Positions 21,316-29,856 of a DNA stretch of 33,274 nt are shown piece by piece. The notes beneath the pieces were generated by a model that did no database searches, had not been told where the DNA came from, and was given only the letters and a program-made list of their open reading frames with translations. Position 1 is the stretch's first letter. Every line of letters begins with the position of its first letter. Made by a program: the position numbers and the translations under genes. This DNA comes from Aliarcobacter sp. Lineage in GTDB: Bacteria > Campylobacterota > Campylobacteria > Campylobacterales > Arcobacteraceae. The DNA is taken from the NCBI GenBank assembly GCA_028703945.1, contig JAQVLW010000025.1:1-33274 (forward strand), in the 5' to 3' direction.

Positions 21316-23400
21316 ATGAAAAGTGTAAAACTTAAGAATCTTGATTGTGCAAATTGTGCTTTAAAGATTGAAAAAAAATTAAATGAATTAGAAGAATTAA
21401 ATAATGTAAGTTTAAATTTCTCAACTGCAACTTTGAGTTTTGAAAAAAATGTAAAATATGATGTCTTAGAAAAAATTGAAAAAGAGATTCAAAAAATTGA
21501 AAAAGAGGTGGTTATTGTAAAAGATGAAGAAAAAATACAAAAAAATTTTTGGCAACTTCTAAATAAAAAACTTTTATTAATTACTATTGTTTCTATTACT
21601 TTAACTTACATCTCTTACAACCATGTAACTAATAAAGAATTCCAAATAGCTTTATATTTAGTAGCCTATTTATTAGTTGGTTGGGATGTTGTATATAAAG
21701 CTATCCAAAATTTAATTCATGGGAAACTTTTTGATGAACATTTTTTAATGAGTATTGCTACCATTGGGGCATTTTCTTTAAATGATTTTGTCGAAGGTAT
21801 ATCTGTTATGATATTTTACCAAATAGGAGAAATGTTTCAAGCAGTTGCTGTTAATAATTCAAGAGATAATATAAATGCATTACTTGATATTAAACCTGAA
21901 TTTGCAAATATTAAAGTTGGTGAAACTATTGTTCAAAAAGCACCTGAAGATGTAAAACTAGATGATATTATTTTGATTAAAGTAGGAGAAAAAGTTCCTG
22001 TTGATGGTGTTCTTATCTCAAAAACTTGTTCATTTGATACAAGTGCTATTACTGGAGAATTTAAACCTAAAACAATAAATGAAAATGAACAAATTTTAAG
22101 TGGATTTATCAATACCTCAAATGCTTCATATGTAAAAGCAACTTCTTTGTATAAGGATTCAACAGTTGCAAAAATTATTGAACTTATAAATAACGCATCT
22201 TCGACAAAAGCAAAAGCTGAAAAGTTTATAACTAAATTTGCAGCAGTTTATACTCCAATTGTAGTTATTCTTGCAGTTCTTTTGACAATAATACCTCCAT
22301 TATTGATTGATGGAGCAATATTTAAAGATTGGTTTGAAAGAGCACTTATATTTTTAGTTATTTCATGTCCTTGCGCACTTGTAGTTTCTGTTCCTTTATC
22401 ATTTTTTAGTGCAATTGGAGCAATTTCAAAAAGAGGTGTATTAGTAAAAGGTGCAAATTATATTGAAAAATTAACTGAAATTAAAAATATGGTATTTGAT
22501 AAAACAGGAACTTTAACTTATGGAGTTTTTGAAGTTACTGATATTCAAAGTAAAGACCTAAGTAAAGATGAACTTTTGAAATATGCTGCATATGCAGAAA
22601 GCTTTTCAACTCATCCTATTGGAAAGTCAATTCTAAAAGCATTTGGTAAACCAATTGATTCAAAACTTATTACAAAACATGAAGAGTTAAGTGGCTTAGG
22701 TATTAGTGCAACAATTGATAATAAAGAAATTTTAATTGGAAATAAAAAACTTCTTGCAAAGTTTAATGTACAAATTGATGATATAGAAGAAAAATTAAGT
22801 GCTATTTTTATAGCTGTTGATAGTAAATTTGCTGGATATATTGTGGTAAATGATATTATTAAAATTGAAGCAAAAGATGTTATTTCTGAACTTAAAAAAC
22901 TAGATATTTCTAAAACTTATATGTTAACTGGAGATAAAAAAGTAGTTGCTTTAGAGGTGGGTAATACATTAGGAATTGATGTAATAAAATATGAACTTTT
23001 ACCACAAGAGAAATTAACTTATTTTGAACAAATAAAAAAAGAGACTAATCAAGTAACTGCATTTGTAGGTGATGGAATCAATGATGCTCCTACTTTGGCA
23101 AATGCTGATGTTAGTTTTGCAATGGGTGGAATGGGAAGTGATTTAGCAGTAAAATCTGCTGATATTATTCTTTTGAATGATAATATACAATCTATTGTTG
23201 ATGCTATAAAAATTGCTAAAAAAACTAAAACAATTGTTTATCAAAATATTGTTTTTATTATGATAGTTAAAATTGGTTTTCTTGTTCTTGGTGCAGGAGC
23301 AATCATTGGTATGAAAGAAGCGATTTTTGCAGATGTTGGTGTAGCTTTACTTGCTATTTTTAATTCTATGAGAATTCTAAATACTATAAAAGAGAAATAA
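21316..23400 (+). CDS. cadA: Zn/Cd-type P1B-ATPase (CadA/ZntA)
   Basis: A 694-residue metal-exporting ATPase. The N-terminal HMA domain has D-C11-A-N-C14. The core shows the actuator motif T-G-E-F-K-P, the membrane metal site C351-P-C353 followed by A-L-V-V-S-V-P-L, phosphorylation site D395-K-T-G-T-L-T, the HP element T-H-P-I-G, and G-D-G-I-N-D-A-P-T-L-A, followed by A-M-G-G-M-G-S-D-L-A. C-P-C-A-L-V-V-S and the M-G-G-x-G-S-D loop are typical of the P1B-2 (Zn, Cd, Pb) group rather than the copper group. It follows the ArsR-type repressor by two bases, matching the cadC-cadA arrangement, so metal binding to the repressor should induce it. Confidence 0.93.
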   Translation: MKSVKLKNLDCANCALKIEKKLNELEELNNVSLNFSTATLSFEKNVKYDVLEKIEKEIQKIEKEVVIVKDEEKIQKNFWQLLNKKLLLITIVSITLTYISYNHVTNKEFQIALYLVAYLLVGWDVVYKAIQNLIHGKLFDEHFLMSIATIGAFSLNDFVEGISVMIFYQIGEMFQAVAVNNSRDNINALLDIKPEFANIKVGETIVQKAPEDVKLDDIILIKVGEKVPVDGVLISKTCSFDTSAITGEFKPKTINENEQILSGFINTSNASYVKATSLYKDSTVAKIIELINNASSTKAKAEKFITKFAAVYTPIVVILAVLLTIIPPLLIDGAIFKDWFERALIFLVISCPCALVVSVPLSFFSAIGAISKRGVLVKGANYIEKLTEIKNMVFDKTGTLTYGVFEVTDIQSKDLSKDELLKYAAYAESFSTHPIGKSILKAFGKPIDSKLITKHEELSGLGISATIDNKEILIGNKKLLAKFNVQIDDIEEKLSAIFIAVDSKFAGYIVVNDIIKIEAKDVISELKKLDISKTYMLTGDKKVVALEVGNTLGIDVIKYELLPQEKLTYFEQIKKETNQVTAFVGDGINDAPTLANADVSFAMGGMGSDLAVKSADIILLNDNIQSIVDAIKIAKKTKTIVYQNIVFIMIVKIGFLVLGAGAIIGMKEAIFADVGVALLAIFNSMRILNTIKEK

Positions 23401-23415
23401 AATATTGGACAATAT

Positions 23416-23745
23416 ATGATAGGTAATTTAGGGATATTTTTTTTAGCAGCTTTTTTTGAAATATTTGGCTGTTTTACTTTTTGGTTATATTTTAGACTTG
23501 AAAGAACTCCTTGGTGGATAGCTTTAGGAGTTGTTTCTTTAGTTCTTTTTGCTTATGTTTTAACAAAAATTGATGTAGAAAATGCAGGAAGAGTTTATGC
23601 TATTTATGGTGGAATTTATATAATAGCCTCTTTAATATGGCTTGTATTAGTTGAAAAAGATAGTTTTAATAGATGGGATATTATTGGTGCAAGTTTAGCA
23701 ATGATTGGTGCATTTATTATATTTATAGGAAATAAAAATGTTTGA
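23416..23745 (+). CDS. YnfA-family (UPF0060) membrane protein
   Basis: A 109-residue protein with four membrane helices. The family signatures are all present: A-A-F-F-E-I-F-G-C in TM1, F-W-L-Y-F-R-L, T-K-I-D-V-E-N-A-G-R-V-Y-A-I-Y-G-G-I-Y-I, W-L-V-L-V-E and W-D-I-I-G-A. YnfA proteins are distant SMR-fold relatives, implicated in small-molecule export, and are often linked to metal genes. It follows cadA by 15 bases without its own clear ribosome site, so it is probably translated from the same transcript. Its substrate is unknown. Confidence 0.9.
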   Translation: MIGNLGIFFLAAFFEIFGCFTFWLYFRLERTPWWIALGVVSLVLFAYVLTKIDVENAGRVYAIYGGIYIIASLIWLVLVEKDSFNRWDIIGASLAMIGAFIIFIGNKNV

Positions 23746-23760
23746 GGAACTATTATATGA

Positions 23761-23850
23761 TTAACTTGCAGGAATCCACCTATAAAGTGTAGCTAAAGAT
23801 ACACCTAAATCTTTTGCTACATCTTTTGGTGGGATATCATACATATAGAT
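23761..23850 (-). pseudogene. C-terminal fragment of a serine recombinase (resolvase)
   Basis: Leftward, an open run ending at TAA 23761-23763 encodes D-I-P-P-K-D-V-A-K-D-L-G-V-S-L-A-T-L-Y-R and W-I-P-A-S. This is the DNA-binding HTH tail of Tn3-type resolvases/invertases (x-x-V-A-x-x-L-G-V-S-x-A-T-L-Y-R-W). No catalytic N-terminal domain is present: only about 30 codons remain before the small lipoprotein gene on the other strand. It marks a mobile-element remnant between the cadmium and copper blocks. Confidence 0.7.
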
Positions 23851-23882
23851 TATTTTAATTAAAATACATAAAAGGAAAAATA

Positions 23883-23981
23883 ATGAAAAAAATAAATATA
23901 TTAAAAATAGGTATTAGTCTATTTTTAATAAGTACTTTGTTTACGGGGTGTTTTATGATGGGTGGAATGTTTTTTAAATAA
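23883..23981 (+). CDS. Tiny Met-rich lipoprotein (32 residues)
   Basis: An ATG with AAAGGA seven bases upstream opens a 32-residue frame: a basic N-terminus, a hydrophobic core and lipobox L-F-T-G-C23, then only nine residues, F-M-M-G-G-M-F-F-K. The mature peptide is thus a lipid-anchored methionine-rich tag, unusual in size. Its three Met residues could be Cu(I) ligands. Position 100 bases before the multicopper oxidase suggests a copper role, but it lies before the oxidase promoter box, so it is on a different transcript. Confidence 0.6.
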   Translation: MKKINILKIGISLFLISTLFTGCFMMGGMFFK

Positions 23982-24019
23982 ACTAAATAATTAGATTTTT
24001 AACTATTTATAAAATTTTT

Positions 24020-24052
24020 CTACACATTCATTCCTTATATAAATAGTAATAT
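24020..24052 (+). promoter_or_regulatory. Copper-island promoter box 1 (multicopper oxidase operon)
   Basis: CTACACATTCATTCCTTAT (24020-24038), then -10 TAATAT at 24047-24052. From the ACACAT element to the -10 there are exactly 19 bases, as in the other two strong copies. No TTGACA-type -35 is present, which fits a promoter that needs an activator. It lies 30 bases before the oxidase ATG. Confidence 0.7.
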
Positions 24053-24081
24053 CTTCAATATGAATAAAAAAGGAATTTCTT

Positions 24082-25908
24082 ATGAATAATATGAACAGAA
24101 GAACATTTGTAAAAGGCGTTTTGGCAACAAGTATCATAGCCTCTATACCTATAAACCTGAGTGCAAATTCTAAAATATCGACTCGAAAAAAAACGATTGA
24201 ATTAAGTGGAAATACATTTAATTTAAGCATTGAAAAAATAGCTGTAAATGTTACTGGTAATCCAAGTATTGCAAAAACAGTAAATGGAATGCTAAGTGGT
24301 CCGACTCTTAGATGGAAAGAAGGTGATACAGTTACAATAAATGTCACTAATAATCTTAATGAAGATACTTCTATTCATTGGCATGGAATTATTTTACCTG
24401 CTTCTATGGATGGTGTTCCTGGATTTAGCAACTTTAATGGTATTAAACCAGGAGAAACTTTTACTTATAAATTTCCAATACTTCAAAGTGGGACTTATTG
24501 GTATCATTCACACTCTGGATTTCAAGAACAAGAAGGTGTTTTTGGAGCAATTATAATTGAACCAAAAATAAAAGACCCATATGAATATGATAGAGAATAT
24601 GTAATCTCATTATCAGATTGGTCAGATGAAAAACCATCTTCAGTTTACAGAAAAATTAAACTTTCTTCTTCTTATTATAACTTCAAACAACGAACAGTTG
24701 GTGATTTTATTGATGAAGTAAAAGAAAAAGGTTTCTTCGAAGCATTTAGTGAAAGAAAAATGTGGAACGAAATGAAAATGACAGATAGAGATATTTCAGA
24801 TGTATCAGGATATACATATACATATTTAATGAATGGTGAGAACCCAGCTACAGGGTTTAAAGCATTATTTAAAAATGGTGAGAAAATTAGATTAAGATTT
24901 ATAAATAGTGCAGCTATGACATTTTTTGATGTAAGAATTCCTGGTCTAAAAATGACAGTGGTTGCAGCGGATGGGAATAATATTCAACCTGTAACTGTTG
25001 ATGAATTTAGAATAGGAGTTGCTGAAACTTATGATGTAATAGTAGAACCTGAAGTAAATAAAGCTTATTCAATTTTTGCTCAAAGTATTGATAGAAGTGG
25101 ATATGCTCTTGGAGCTTTAACTTTTGATGAAAAAGTGATTGCTCAAACTCCACAAATGGATGCATTCCCAATATTAACACATGCAGATATGGGTATGGGA
25201 GGGACTAGTGATAATAATTCAGAACATGATATGTCGACTATGGAAACTCAAAAACCTGCTAAACAAGAAAGTGCTATGAAATGTGGAGCAGGAATGGATA
25301 TGTCTAGTATGGAAAAACCAAAACCTACAATGAATCACTCTATGATGGGGCATGATATGTCAGCTATGAATAGTAATCAGAAAAAAGAAATACCAATTAC
25401 TAAACTTGAAGAATCAACAGGTGTTCAAGTAGATGCAGTAGCAATGAATCCACAATATAGACTTAGTGACCCAGGAGTAGGACTTAGAAATAATGGAAGA
25501 AGAGTTTTAACATACGCAGATTTAAAATCATTAACTCCTACAACTAATGATAAATATCCTGATAGAGAGATAATTTTAAGACTTACAGGAAATATGGAAA
25601 GATATATGTGGTCTATTAATGGTATAACTTATAAAGATGCAAAACCTTTAGAGTTCAAATATGGAGAAAGATTAAGAATAACATACATTAATGATACGAT
25701 GATGAATCATCCTATGCATTTACATGGTATGTGGAGTGATTTAGAAACAGGTGATGACAATTATTTACCAAGAAAACATACAATTATTGTACAACCAGGT
25801 TCGAAAATAAGTTTCAGAGTAAATGTAGATGCAAAAGGTTCTTGGGCTTATCATTGTCATTTACTTTATCATATGACTGATATGTTCAGAAAAGTAATAG
25901 TATCTTAA
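24082..25908 (+). CDS. pcoA: Tat-exported multicopper oxidase, CopA/PcoA family
   Basis: A 608-residue periplasmic multicopper oxidase of the copper-resistance type. The start M-N-N-M-N-R6-R7-T-F-V-K is a Tat signal followed by a hydrophobic stretch, so it is exported folded. Copper ligands: H99-W-H101-G, W-Y-H142-S-H144, H543-P-M-H546-L-H548-G and H591-C592-H593-L-L-Y-H597. A Met/His-rich region (about 380-435; H-D-M-S-T-M, D-M-S-S-M, M-N-H-S-M-M-G-H-D-M) should bind further Cu(I). Known homologues oxidise Cu(I) to less toxic Cu(II). The C-terminus reads H597-M-T-D-M601-F, one residue shorter than I recall in PcoA-type proteins, so the axial type 1 ligand may differ. It is first in the copper operon with copB. 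Confidence 0.93.
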   Translation: MNNMNRRTFVKGVLATSIIASIPINLSANSKISTRKKTIELSGNTFNLSIEKIAVNVTGNPSIAKTVNGMLSGPTLRWKEGDTVTINVTNNLNEDTSIHWHGIILPASMDGVPGFSNFNGIKPGETFTYKFPILQSGTYWYHSHSGFQEQEGVFGAIIIEPKIKDPYEYDREYVISLSDWSDEKPSSVYRKIKLSSSYYNFKQRTVGDFIDEVKEKGFFEAFSERKMWNEMKMTDRDISDVSGYTYTYLMNGENPATGFKALFKNGEKIRLRFINSAAMTFFDVRIPGLKMTVVAADGNNIQPVTVDEFRIGVAETYDVIVEPEVNKAYSIFAQSIDRSGYALGALTFDEKVIAQTPQMDAFPILTHADMGMGGTSDNNSEHDMSTMETQKPAKQESAMKCGAGMDMSSMEKPKPTMNHSMMGHDMSAMNSNQKKEIPITKLEESTGVQVDAVAMNPQYRLSDPGVGLRNNGRRVLTYADLKSLTPTTNDKYPDREIILRLTGNMERYMWSINGITYKDAKPLEFKYGERLRITYINDTMMNHPMHLHGMWSDLETGDDNYLPRKHTIIVQPGSKISFRVNVDAKGSWAYHCHLLYHMTDMFRKVIVS

Positions 25909-25920
25909 AGGAGTTTTATT

Positions 25921-26607
25921 ATGAAAAAATTATTATTAGCAACATCTCTATTGGGATTTATTACAACAAATAGTTTTGCAATGGAAGGTGAAGGAGATAT
26001 TTTTAGAAGTTCTTTAGTTGTAGATAAACTTGAATATCAATTTAGTGATGAGAAAGCTACTAATTGGGATTTATATGGATATGCAGGTTATGATATAAAT
26101 AAGATTTATATTTATTCAGAGGGCGAGAAAGTTAAAAATGAATCTGCTAAAAGTGAAAATCAATTAGTTTATTCAAGAGCAATTTCTCCTTTTTGGGATG
26201 CTCAAGTAGGTATTGGTTATGATAAGAATAATGAAGCTCATCAAACTTGGGGTATTATAGGATTACAAGGATTATCTCAATATTTCTTTGAAACAAGAAC
26301 TACTCTTTTATTAGGTGAAGATGGAAATGTTGGATTAAAAACTCAAGCTGAATACGATGCATTATTAACACAAAAACTTATATTAACTCCAAGTATTCAA
26401 TTATCTGCTTATACAAAAGATAATGAAGAAATGGGTATTGGAAGTGGATTTTCAAATATTACAATGGGTACAAGATTAAGATATGAAATTACTAGAGAAT
26501 TTGCTCCTTATATAGGAGTTGAATGGAATAAGAATTTAGGAAATACAAATGATATTACATCATTAGATGAAGTATATGCAGTAGTTGGTGTGAGATTCTG
26601 GTTTTAA
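25921..26607 (+). CDS. pcoB: Outer-membrane copper resistance protein CopB/PcoB
   Basis: A 228-residue CopB-family protein with an AAGGAG site 12 bases after the oxidase. The signal peptide ends S-F-A-M-E-G. The rest is a beta barrel: alternating strands such as L-E-Y-Q-F-S, W-D-L-Y-G-Y-A-G-Y, F-W-D-A-Q-V-G-I-G-Y-D and Y-I-G-V-E-W-N-K, ending in V-R-F-W-F with a terminal Phe for barrel assembly. It lacks the long Met/His-rich N-terminal extension of the Pseudomonas protein, hence the shorter length. It is expected to sequester or move copper at the outer membrane together with the oxidase. Confidence 0.9.
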   Translation: MKKLLLATSLLGFITTNSFAMEGEGDIFRSSLVVDKLEYQFSDEKATNWDLYGYAGYDINKIYIYSEGEKVKNESAKSENQLVYSRAISPFWDAQVGIGYDKNNEAHQTWGIIGLQGLSQYFFETRTTLLLGEDGNVGLKTQAEYDALLTQKLILTPSIQLSAYTKDNEEMGIGSGFSNITMGTRLRYEITREFAPYIGVEWNKNLGNTNDITSLDEVYAVVGVRFWF

Positions 26608-26617
26608 GAATAATTAC

Positions 26618-26649
26618 TCCACATAGATTCCTCATAATAAAAATATAAT
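26618..26649 (+). promoter_or_regulatory. Copper-island promoter box 2 (Met-rich protein/copA operon)
   Basis: TCCACATAGATTCCTCAT (26618-26635), then TATAAT at 26644-26649, 19 bases after CCACAT. It starts 10 bases after the copB stop codon, giving the second half of the copper genes their own promoter; there is no terminator between copB and this box. Confidence 0.75.
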
Positions 26650-26676
26650 TACGAATAAAATAAAAAAGGATTTAAA

Positions 26677-27024
26677 ATGAAAAAGTTATCAACAGTATTA
26701 TTAGGTTTAGGGTTATTTGTAAGTAGTGCGTTATATGCAGCTGAAGCTAATAAATCTACAACTCAACAAGCTACTCATATGGGTGACCACATGCATGAAG
26801 GAAAAATGATGAACCATATGAATATGAATGGTATGACTGATGAAGAAATGAAAAAAATGCATGATAAAATGAATGGCATGAATGATGAAGAGATGAAAAA
26901 AAACCATGAGAAATTAGATAGTATGTCTAATGAAGAAATGAAAAAGATGCATCAAGACATGGCTAATGAAAAAACTAAAAATGGTATGAGTGATGAAGAA
27001 ATGAAGAAAATGGGTCATAAATAA
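26677..27024 (+). CDS. Periplasmic Met/His-rich repeat protein, probable copper binder
   Basis: A 115-residue exported protein with a signal peptide (cleavage about A-L-Y-A-A, residue 22). The mature part is very rich in Met and His: H-M-G-D-H-M-H-E-G-K-M-M-N-H-M-N-M-N, followed by four degenerate 12-14-residue repeats G-M-x-D/N-E-E-M-K-K-M-H. Each repeat supplies Met and His in a predicted helix, suggesting a linear Cu(I) sponge or chaperone. It belongs to no named family that I recognise. It leads the HMA protein and Cu ATPase genes and has its own promoter box. Confidence 0.75.
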   Translation: MKKLSTVLLGLGLFVSSALYAAEANKSTTQQATHMGDHMHEGKMMNHMNMNGMTDEEMKKMHDKMNGMNDEEMKKNHEKLDSMSNEEMKKMHQDMANEKTKNGMSDEEMKKMGHK

Positions 27025-27029
27025 AAAAT

Positions 27030-27236
27030 ATGAAAAAAACATTTAAAGCAAATAACATCTCTTGTAAGAGTTGTGCAAATCTTATTAAAGGCTCTTTAGA
27101 AGATAGTTTTGGAGAGATTGAAGTAAACTTGAATACTTCACCAAAAGAAGTTACTCTTGAAATTCCAACTGAAGAACAAGAAGTTACATTTAAAAAAGAA
27201 ATGCAGGAACTAGGATTTGAAATAATAGACAATTAA
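27030..27236 (+). CDS. HMA-domain copper chaperone (CopZ-like)
   Basis: A 68-residue single HMA domain with the ferredoxin-like layout: strand K-T-F-K-A-N, metal loop I-S-C12-K-S-C15-A-N, helix, strand E-I-E-V-N-L, then K-E-V-T-L-E-I and G-F-E-I-I at the end. The usual G-M-x-C-x-x-C is I-S-C-K-S-C here. It should carry Cu(I) in the cytoplasm to the ATPase encoded 27 bases downstream. Only five bases separate it from the Met-rich gene. No good ribosome site stands out, so translation may be coupled. Confidence 0.85.
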   Translation: MKKTFKANNISCKSCANLIKGSLEDSFGEIEVNLNTSPKEVTLEIPTEEQEVTFKKEMQELGFEIIDN

Positions 27237-27263
27237 AATATATAAGTTATTCAAGGATTAAAA

Positions 27264-29444
27264 ATGTCAAAAGAAATAATAAAAATAAATATTTCGGGAA
27301 TGACTTGTGTAAATTGTTCAAATGGAATTGAGAAAGCTGTCAATAAACTTGATGGCTTACTCTCTTCAAAAGTAAGTTTTGCTTCAAATGAAGGTGAATT
27401 TGAAATTGAAAATAAACTTTTAGATAAAGAAGCATTGTTCAATAAAATCAGAAAGCTAGGCTATGGAGTTGAAGAAGATTTAAAAGCTTTAGAAAAGTCT
27501 AAATTAATTGCTTACAATAAACTAAAGTATAATTTTTTTGTAAGTATTTCACTCACCATTATAATGCTTTATTTTGTTTTATTTCCTCTTCAAGATTTAC
27601 TAAACAATCAATATATTATGTTTTCACTTGCAACGGTTATTCAATTTTATTCAGGAAGAAGATTTTATACTTTAGCATATAAGGCTTTAAGTAATAAAAA
27701 CTATGATATGAATGTTTTAGTTGCATTAGGAACTAGTGCTGCATATTTTTACTCTGTTTTTGTAGTATTTTTTCCTTCATTATTTCCTGAAAATTTAAGA
27801 TTCTTATATTTTGATGGGGCTGCTGTTATAATTAGTTTTATTCTTTTAGGACGATTACTTGAAGAGCGTTCAAAAGCAAAAGCTACTGATTTCTTAAAAA
27901 AACTTATGGACTTAGCTCCTTTAAATGCAACACTTATTACCAAAGATGGCAGTTTTAAAACTATTTTAGCAACACAACTCAAAATAGGCGATAAAGTTCT
28001 AATAAAAACAGGTGAAAAAATATCAACTGATGCAGTTATCGTAAAAGGTAGTGCAGATATTGATACCTCTATGATTACAGGTGAATATATGCCTATTTAT
28101 AAAACTATTGGGGATGAAGTAATTTCTGGAACTCTAAATACAAGTGGAATTATAGAAGTTATAGTTTTAAGAGAATCAAAAGATACAACTTTATCAAAAA
28201 TAGTTGCACTCTTAAGTACAGCTCAAAGTAAAAAACTTCCTATAAGTAGATTTGCTGATAATGTTGCAAATATTTTTGTTCCTATTGTTATTGGTATTTC
28301 TATACTTACTTTTTTGGCTTGGTATTTTATAGTTGGTGATGCTTTTAATGCTATATTAGCTTCAATTTCTGTTTTAATAATTTCTTGCCCTTGTGCTTTG
28401 GGACTTGCAACTCCTATTGCAATAGTAAGTTCTGTTGGAAAAGCTGCACAAGAAGGAATTTTAATACGGAATCCTGAGATATTAGAAATTATAAAAGATA
28501 TAAAATACGCAGTATTTGATAAAACTGGAACTTTAACAAGTGGAATTATAAGCGTTAAAGATGCTATTTATGAAGAAAAATATTTAGATATTCTAGCTTC
28601 TTTAGAAACTAAAAGTGAACATCCTATTTCAAAAGCAATAGTAAATTTTGCAAAAAATAAAAATATACCATTAAATATTGAACTTGAAGATATAGAACTG
28701 GTACCAGGACTTGGTATTAGTGCAATTTATGAAAAGAAAATGGTATTGATTGGTTCTCTATCTTTCTTAAAAAATAATGGTATTAAATTAGATACTAAAT
28801 ATTTAGATTTTTATAATAACTCTTTAAAAGATGGAGCAGGAGTTATTTTAGCATCTATAGAAAAAGAATGTATTGCTGTTTTTGCTTTAGAAGATAGTAT
28901 AAAAAATGGAGCAAAAGAATTAATTGCCGATTTAAAAGCAAAAAATATTATTCCTATATTATTAACAGGAGATAATGAAATTACAGCAAATTATGTTGCC
29001 AAAAAACTAAATATAGATAAAGTATATTCTCAAGTTCTTCCAGATGAAAAATATAAAGTAATAATAGAACTTCAACAAGATGCAAAAGTAATGTTTGTAG
29101 GAGATGGTATAAATGATTCACCTTCAATTAAACAAGCAGATATTGGAATTACTTTAAATTCTGGTTCTGATATTACAAAGGATGCAGGAGATATTATTTT
29201 AATAAACAATGAGCTAAAAGCTGTATTAAAAAGCATAAACTTATCAATTGAATCAATGAAAATTATTAAACAAAATTTATTTTGGGCTTTTATTTATAAT
29301 ATAGGTGGTATTCCTCTAGCAGCAGGTGTTTTTTATCCTATTCTTGGTGTTATGTTGACTCCAATGTATGCAGGAATTGCTATGAGTTTTTCATCTGTAA
29401 CAGTAGTTTTAAATTCACTCAGACTAAAATTAAAAAAGATATAG
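27264..29444 (+). CDS. copA: Cu(I)-exporting P1B-ATPase CopA
   Basis: A 726-residue copper ATPase. The N-terminal HMA has G-M-T-C15-V-N-C18. The core shows T-G-E-Y-M-P (actuator), the membrane copper site C375-P-C377-A-L-G-L-A-T-P, D419-K-T-G-T-L-T, S-E-H-P-I-S (HP element) and G-D-G-I-N-D-S-P-S-I. The late helices contain N-x6-Y-N and M-S-x-S-S-x-x-V-V-x-N-S, which complete the Cu(I) site of P1B-1 pumps (Y-N and M-S-S). C-P-C-A-L-G-L-A-T-P is diagnostic of the copper group, unlike the C-P-C-A-L-V-V-S pump at 21316. It moves Cu(I) from cytoplasm to periplasm, where the oxidase can act. Confidence 0.95.
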   Translation: MSKEIIKINISGMTCVNCSNGIEKAVNKLDGLLSSKVSFASNEGEFEIENKLLDKEALFNKIRKLGYGVEEDLKALEKSKLIAYNKLKYNFFVSISLTIIMLYFVLFPLQDLLNNQYIMFSLATVIQFYSGRRFYTLAYKALSNKNYDMNVLVALGTSAAYFYSVFVVFFPSLFPENLRFLYFDGAAVIISFILLGRLLEERSKAKATDFLKKLMDLAPLNATLITKDGSFKTILATQLKIGDKVLIKTGEKISTDAVIVKGSADIDTSMITGEYMPIYKTIGDEVISGTLNTSGIIEVIVLRESKDTTLSKIVALLSTAQSKKLPISRFADNVANIFVPIVIGISILTFLAWYFIVGDAFNAILASISVLIISCPCALGLATPIAIVSSVGKAAQEGILIRNPEILEIIKDIKYAVFDKTGTLTSGIISVKDAIYEEKYLDILASLETKSEHPISKAIVNFAKNKNIPLNIELEDIELVPGLGISAIYEKKMVLIGSLSFLKNNGIKLDTKYLDFYNNSLKDGAGVILASIEKECIAVFALEDSIKNGAKELIADLKAKNIIPILLTGDNEITANYVAKKLNIDKVYSQVLPDEKYKVIIELQQDAKVMFVGDGINDSPSIKQADIGITLNSGSDITKDAGDIILINNELKAVLKSINLSIESMKIIKQNLFWAFIYNIGGIPLAAGVFYPILGVMLTPMYAGIAMSFSSVTVVLNSLRLKLKKI

Positions 29445-29471
29445 AAAGTAATTCTTTCTATATCTTTTTTT
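29435..29471 (+). terminator. Intrinsic terminator of the copper operon
   Basis: A perfect 14-base stem AAAGATATAGAAAG / CTTTCTATATCTTT (29435-29467, loop TAATT) is followed by more T. It begins inside the last codons of copA. Confidence 0.88.
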
Positions 29472-29540
29472 AATGGCAATTCAAAATAACAACTCCTAAA
29501 TTAGAACTTTTTATAATAAAATTAATCAAATACATAGTCT

Positions 29541-29572
29541 TCCACATTCTTTCCTTATTAGATTATTATAAT
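29541..29572 (+). promoter_or_regulatory. Copper-island promoter box 3 (small Met-rich gene)
   Basis: TCCACATTCTTTCCTTAT (29541-29558), then a perfect TATAAT at 29567-29572, 19 bases after CCACAT. It drives the short gene at 29602. Confidence 0.75.
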
Positions 29573-29601
29573 TCTACATATAAAAAATCAAAGGATAAAA
29601 A

Positions 29602-29823
29602 ATGAAAAAATTAACAATCACAGTTCTAGTAGCAGGTTTATTTGCAGGAAGTTTATTTGCAGCAGAAAATAACATGATGATGGGTATGGATAAAGAAAAA
29701 TGTATGGCTATGCATAAATCAATGCATGAAATGAATAAAGACAATTCAGTAAAAAAAGAGTTCTCTATACAAGAAAAACATCAAGAACTTCTCAATTCTG
29801 ATAACACAGGATATGGAGGTTGA
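29602..29823 (+). CDS. Small exported Met-rich protein
   Basis: A 73-residue protein with an AAGGAT site and a signal peptide ending S-L-F-A-A-E (about residue 21). The mature 52 residues start N-N-M-M-M-G-M-D-K-E-K-C-M-A-M-H-K-S-M-H-E-M, a Met/His/Cys-rich stretch fit for Cu(I), and end in G-Y-G-G. It is monocistronic, with the copper-type promoter box and a terminator on either side, and was probably expressed with the rest of the copper regulon. It is a likely periplasmic copper-buffering peptide; no family is recognised. Confidence 0.75.
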   Translation: MKKLTITVLVAGLFAGSLFAAENNMMMGMDKEKCMAMHKSMHEMNKDNSVKKEFSIQEKHQELLNSDNTGYGG

Positions 29824-29856
29824 TTATTAATAAACCTTCATTAGTATCTTTCTTAA

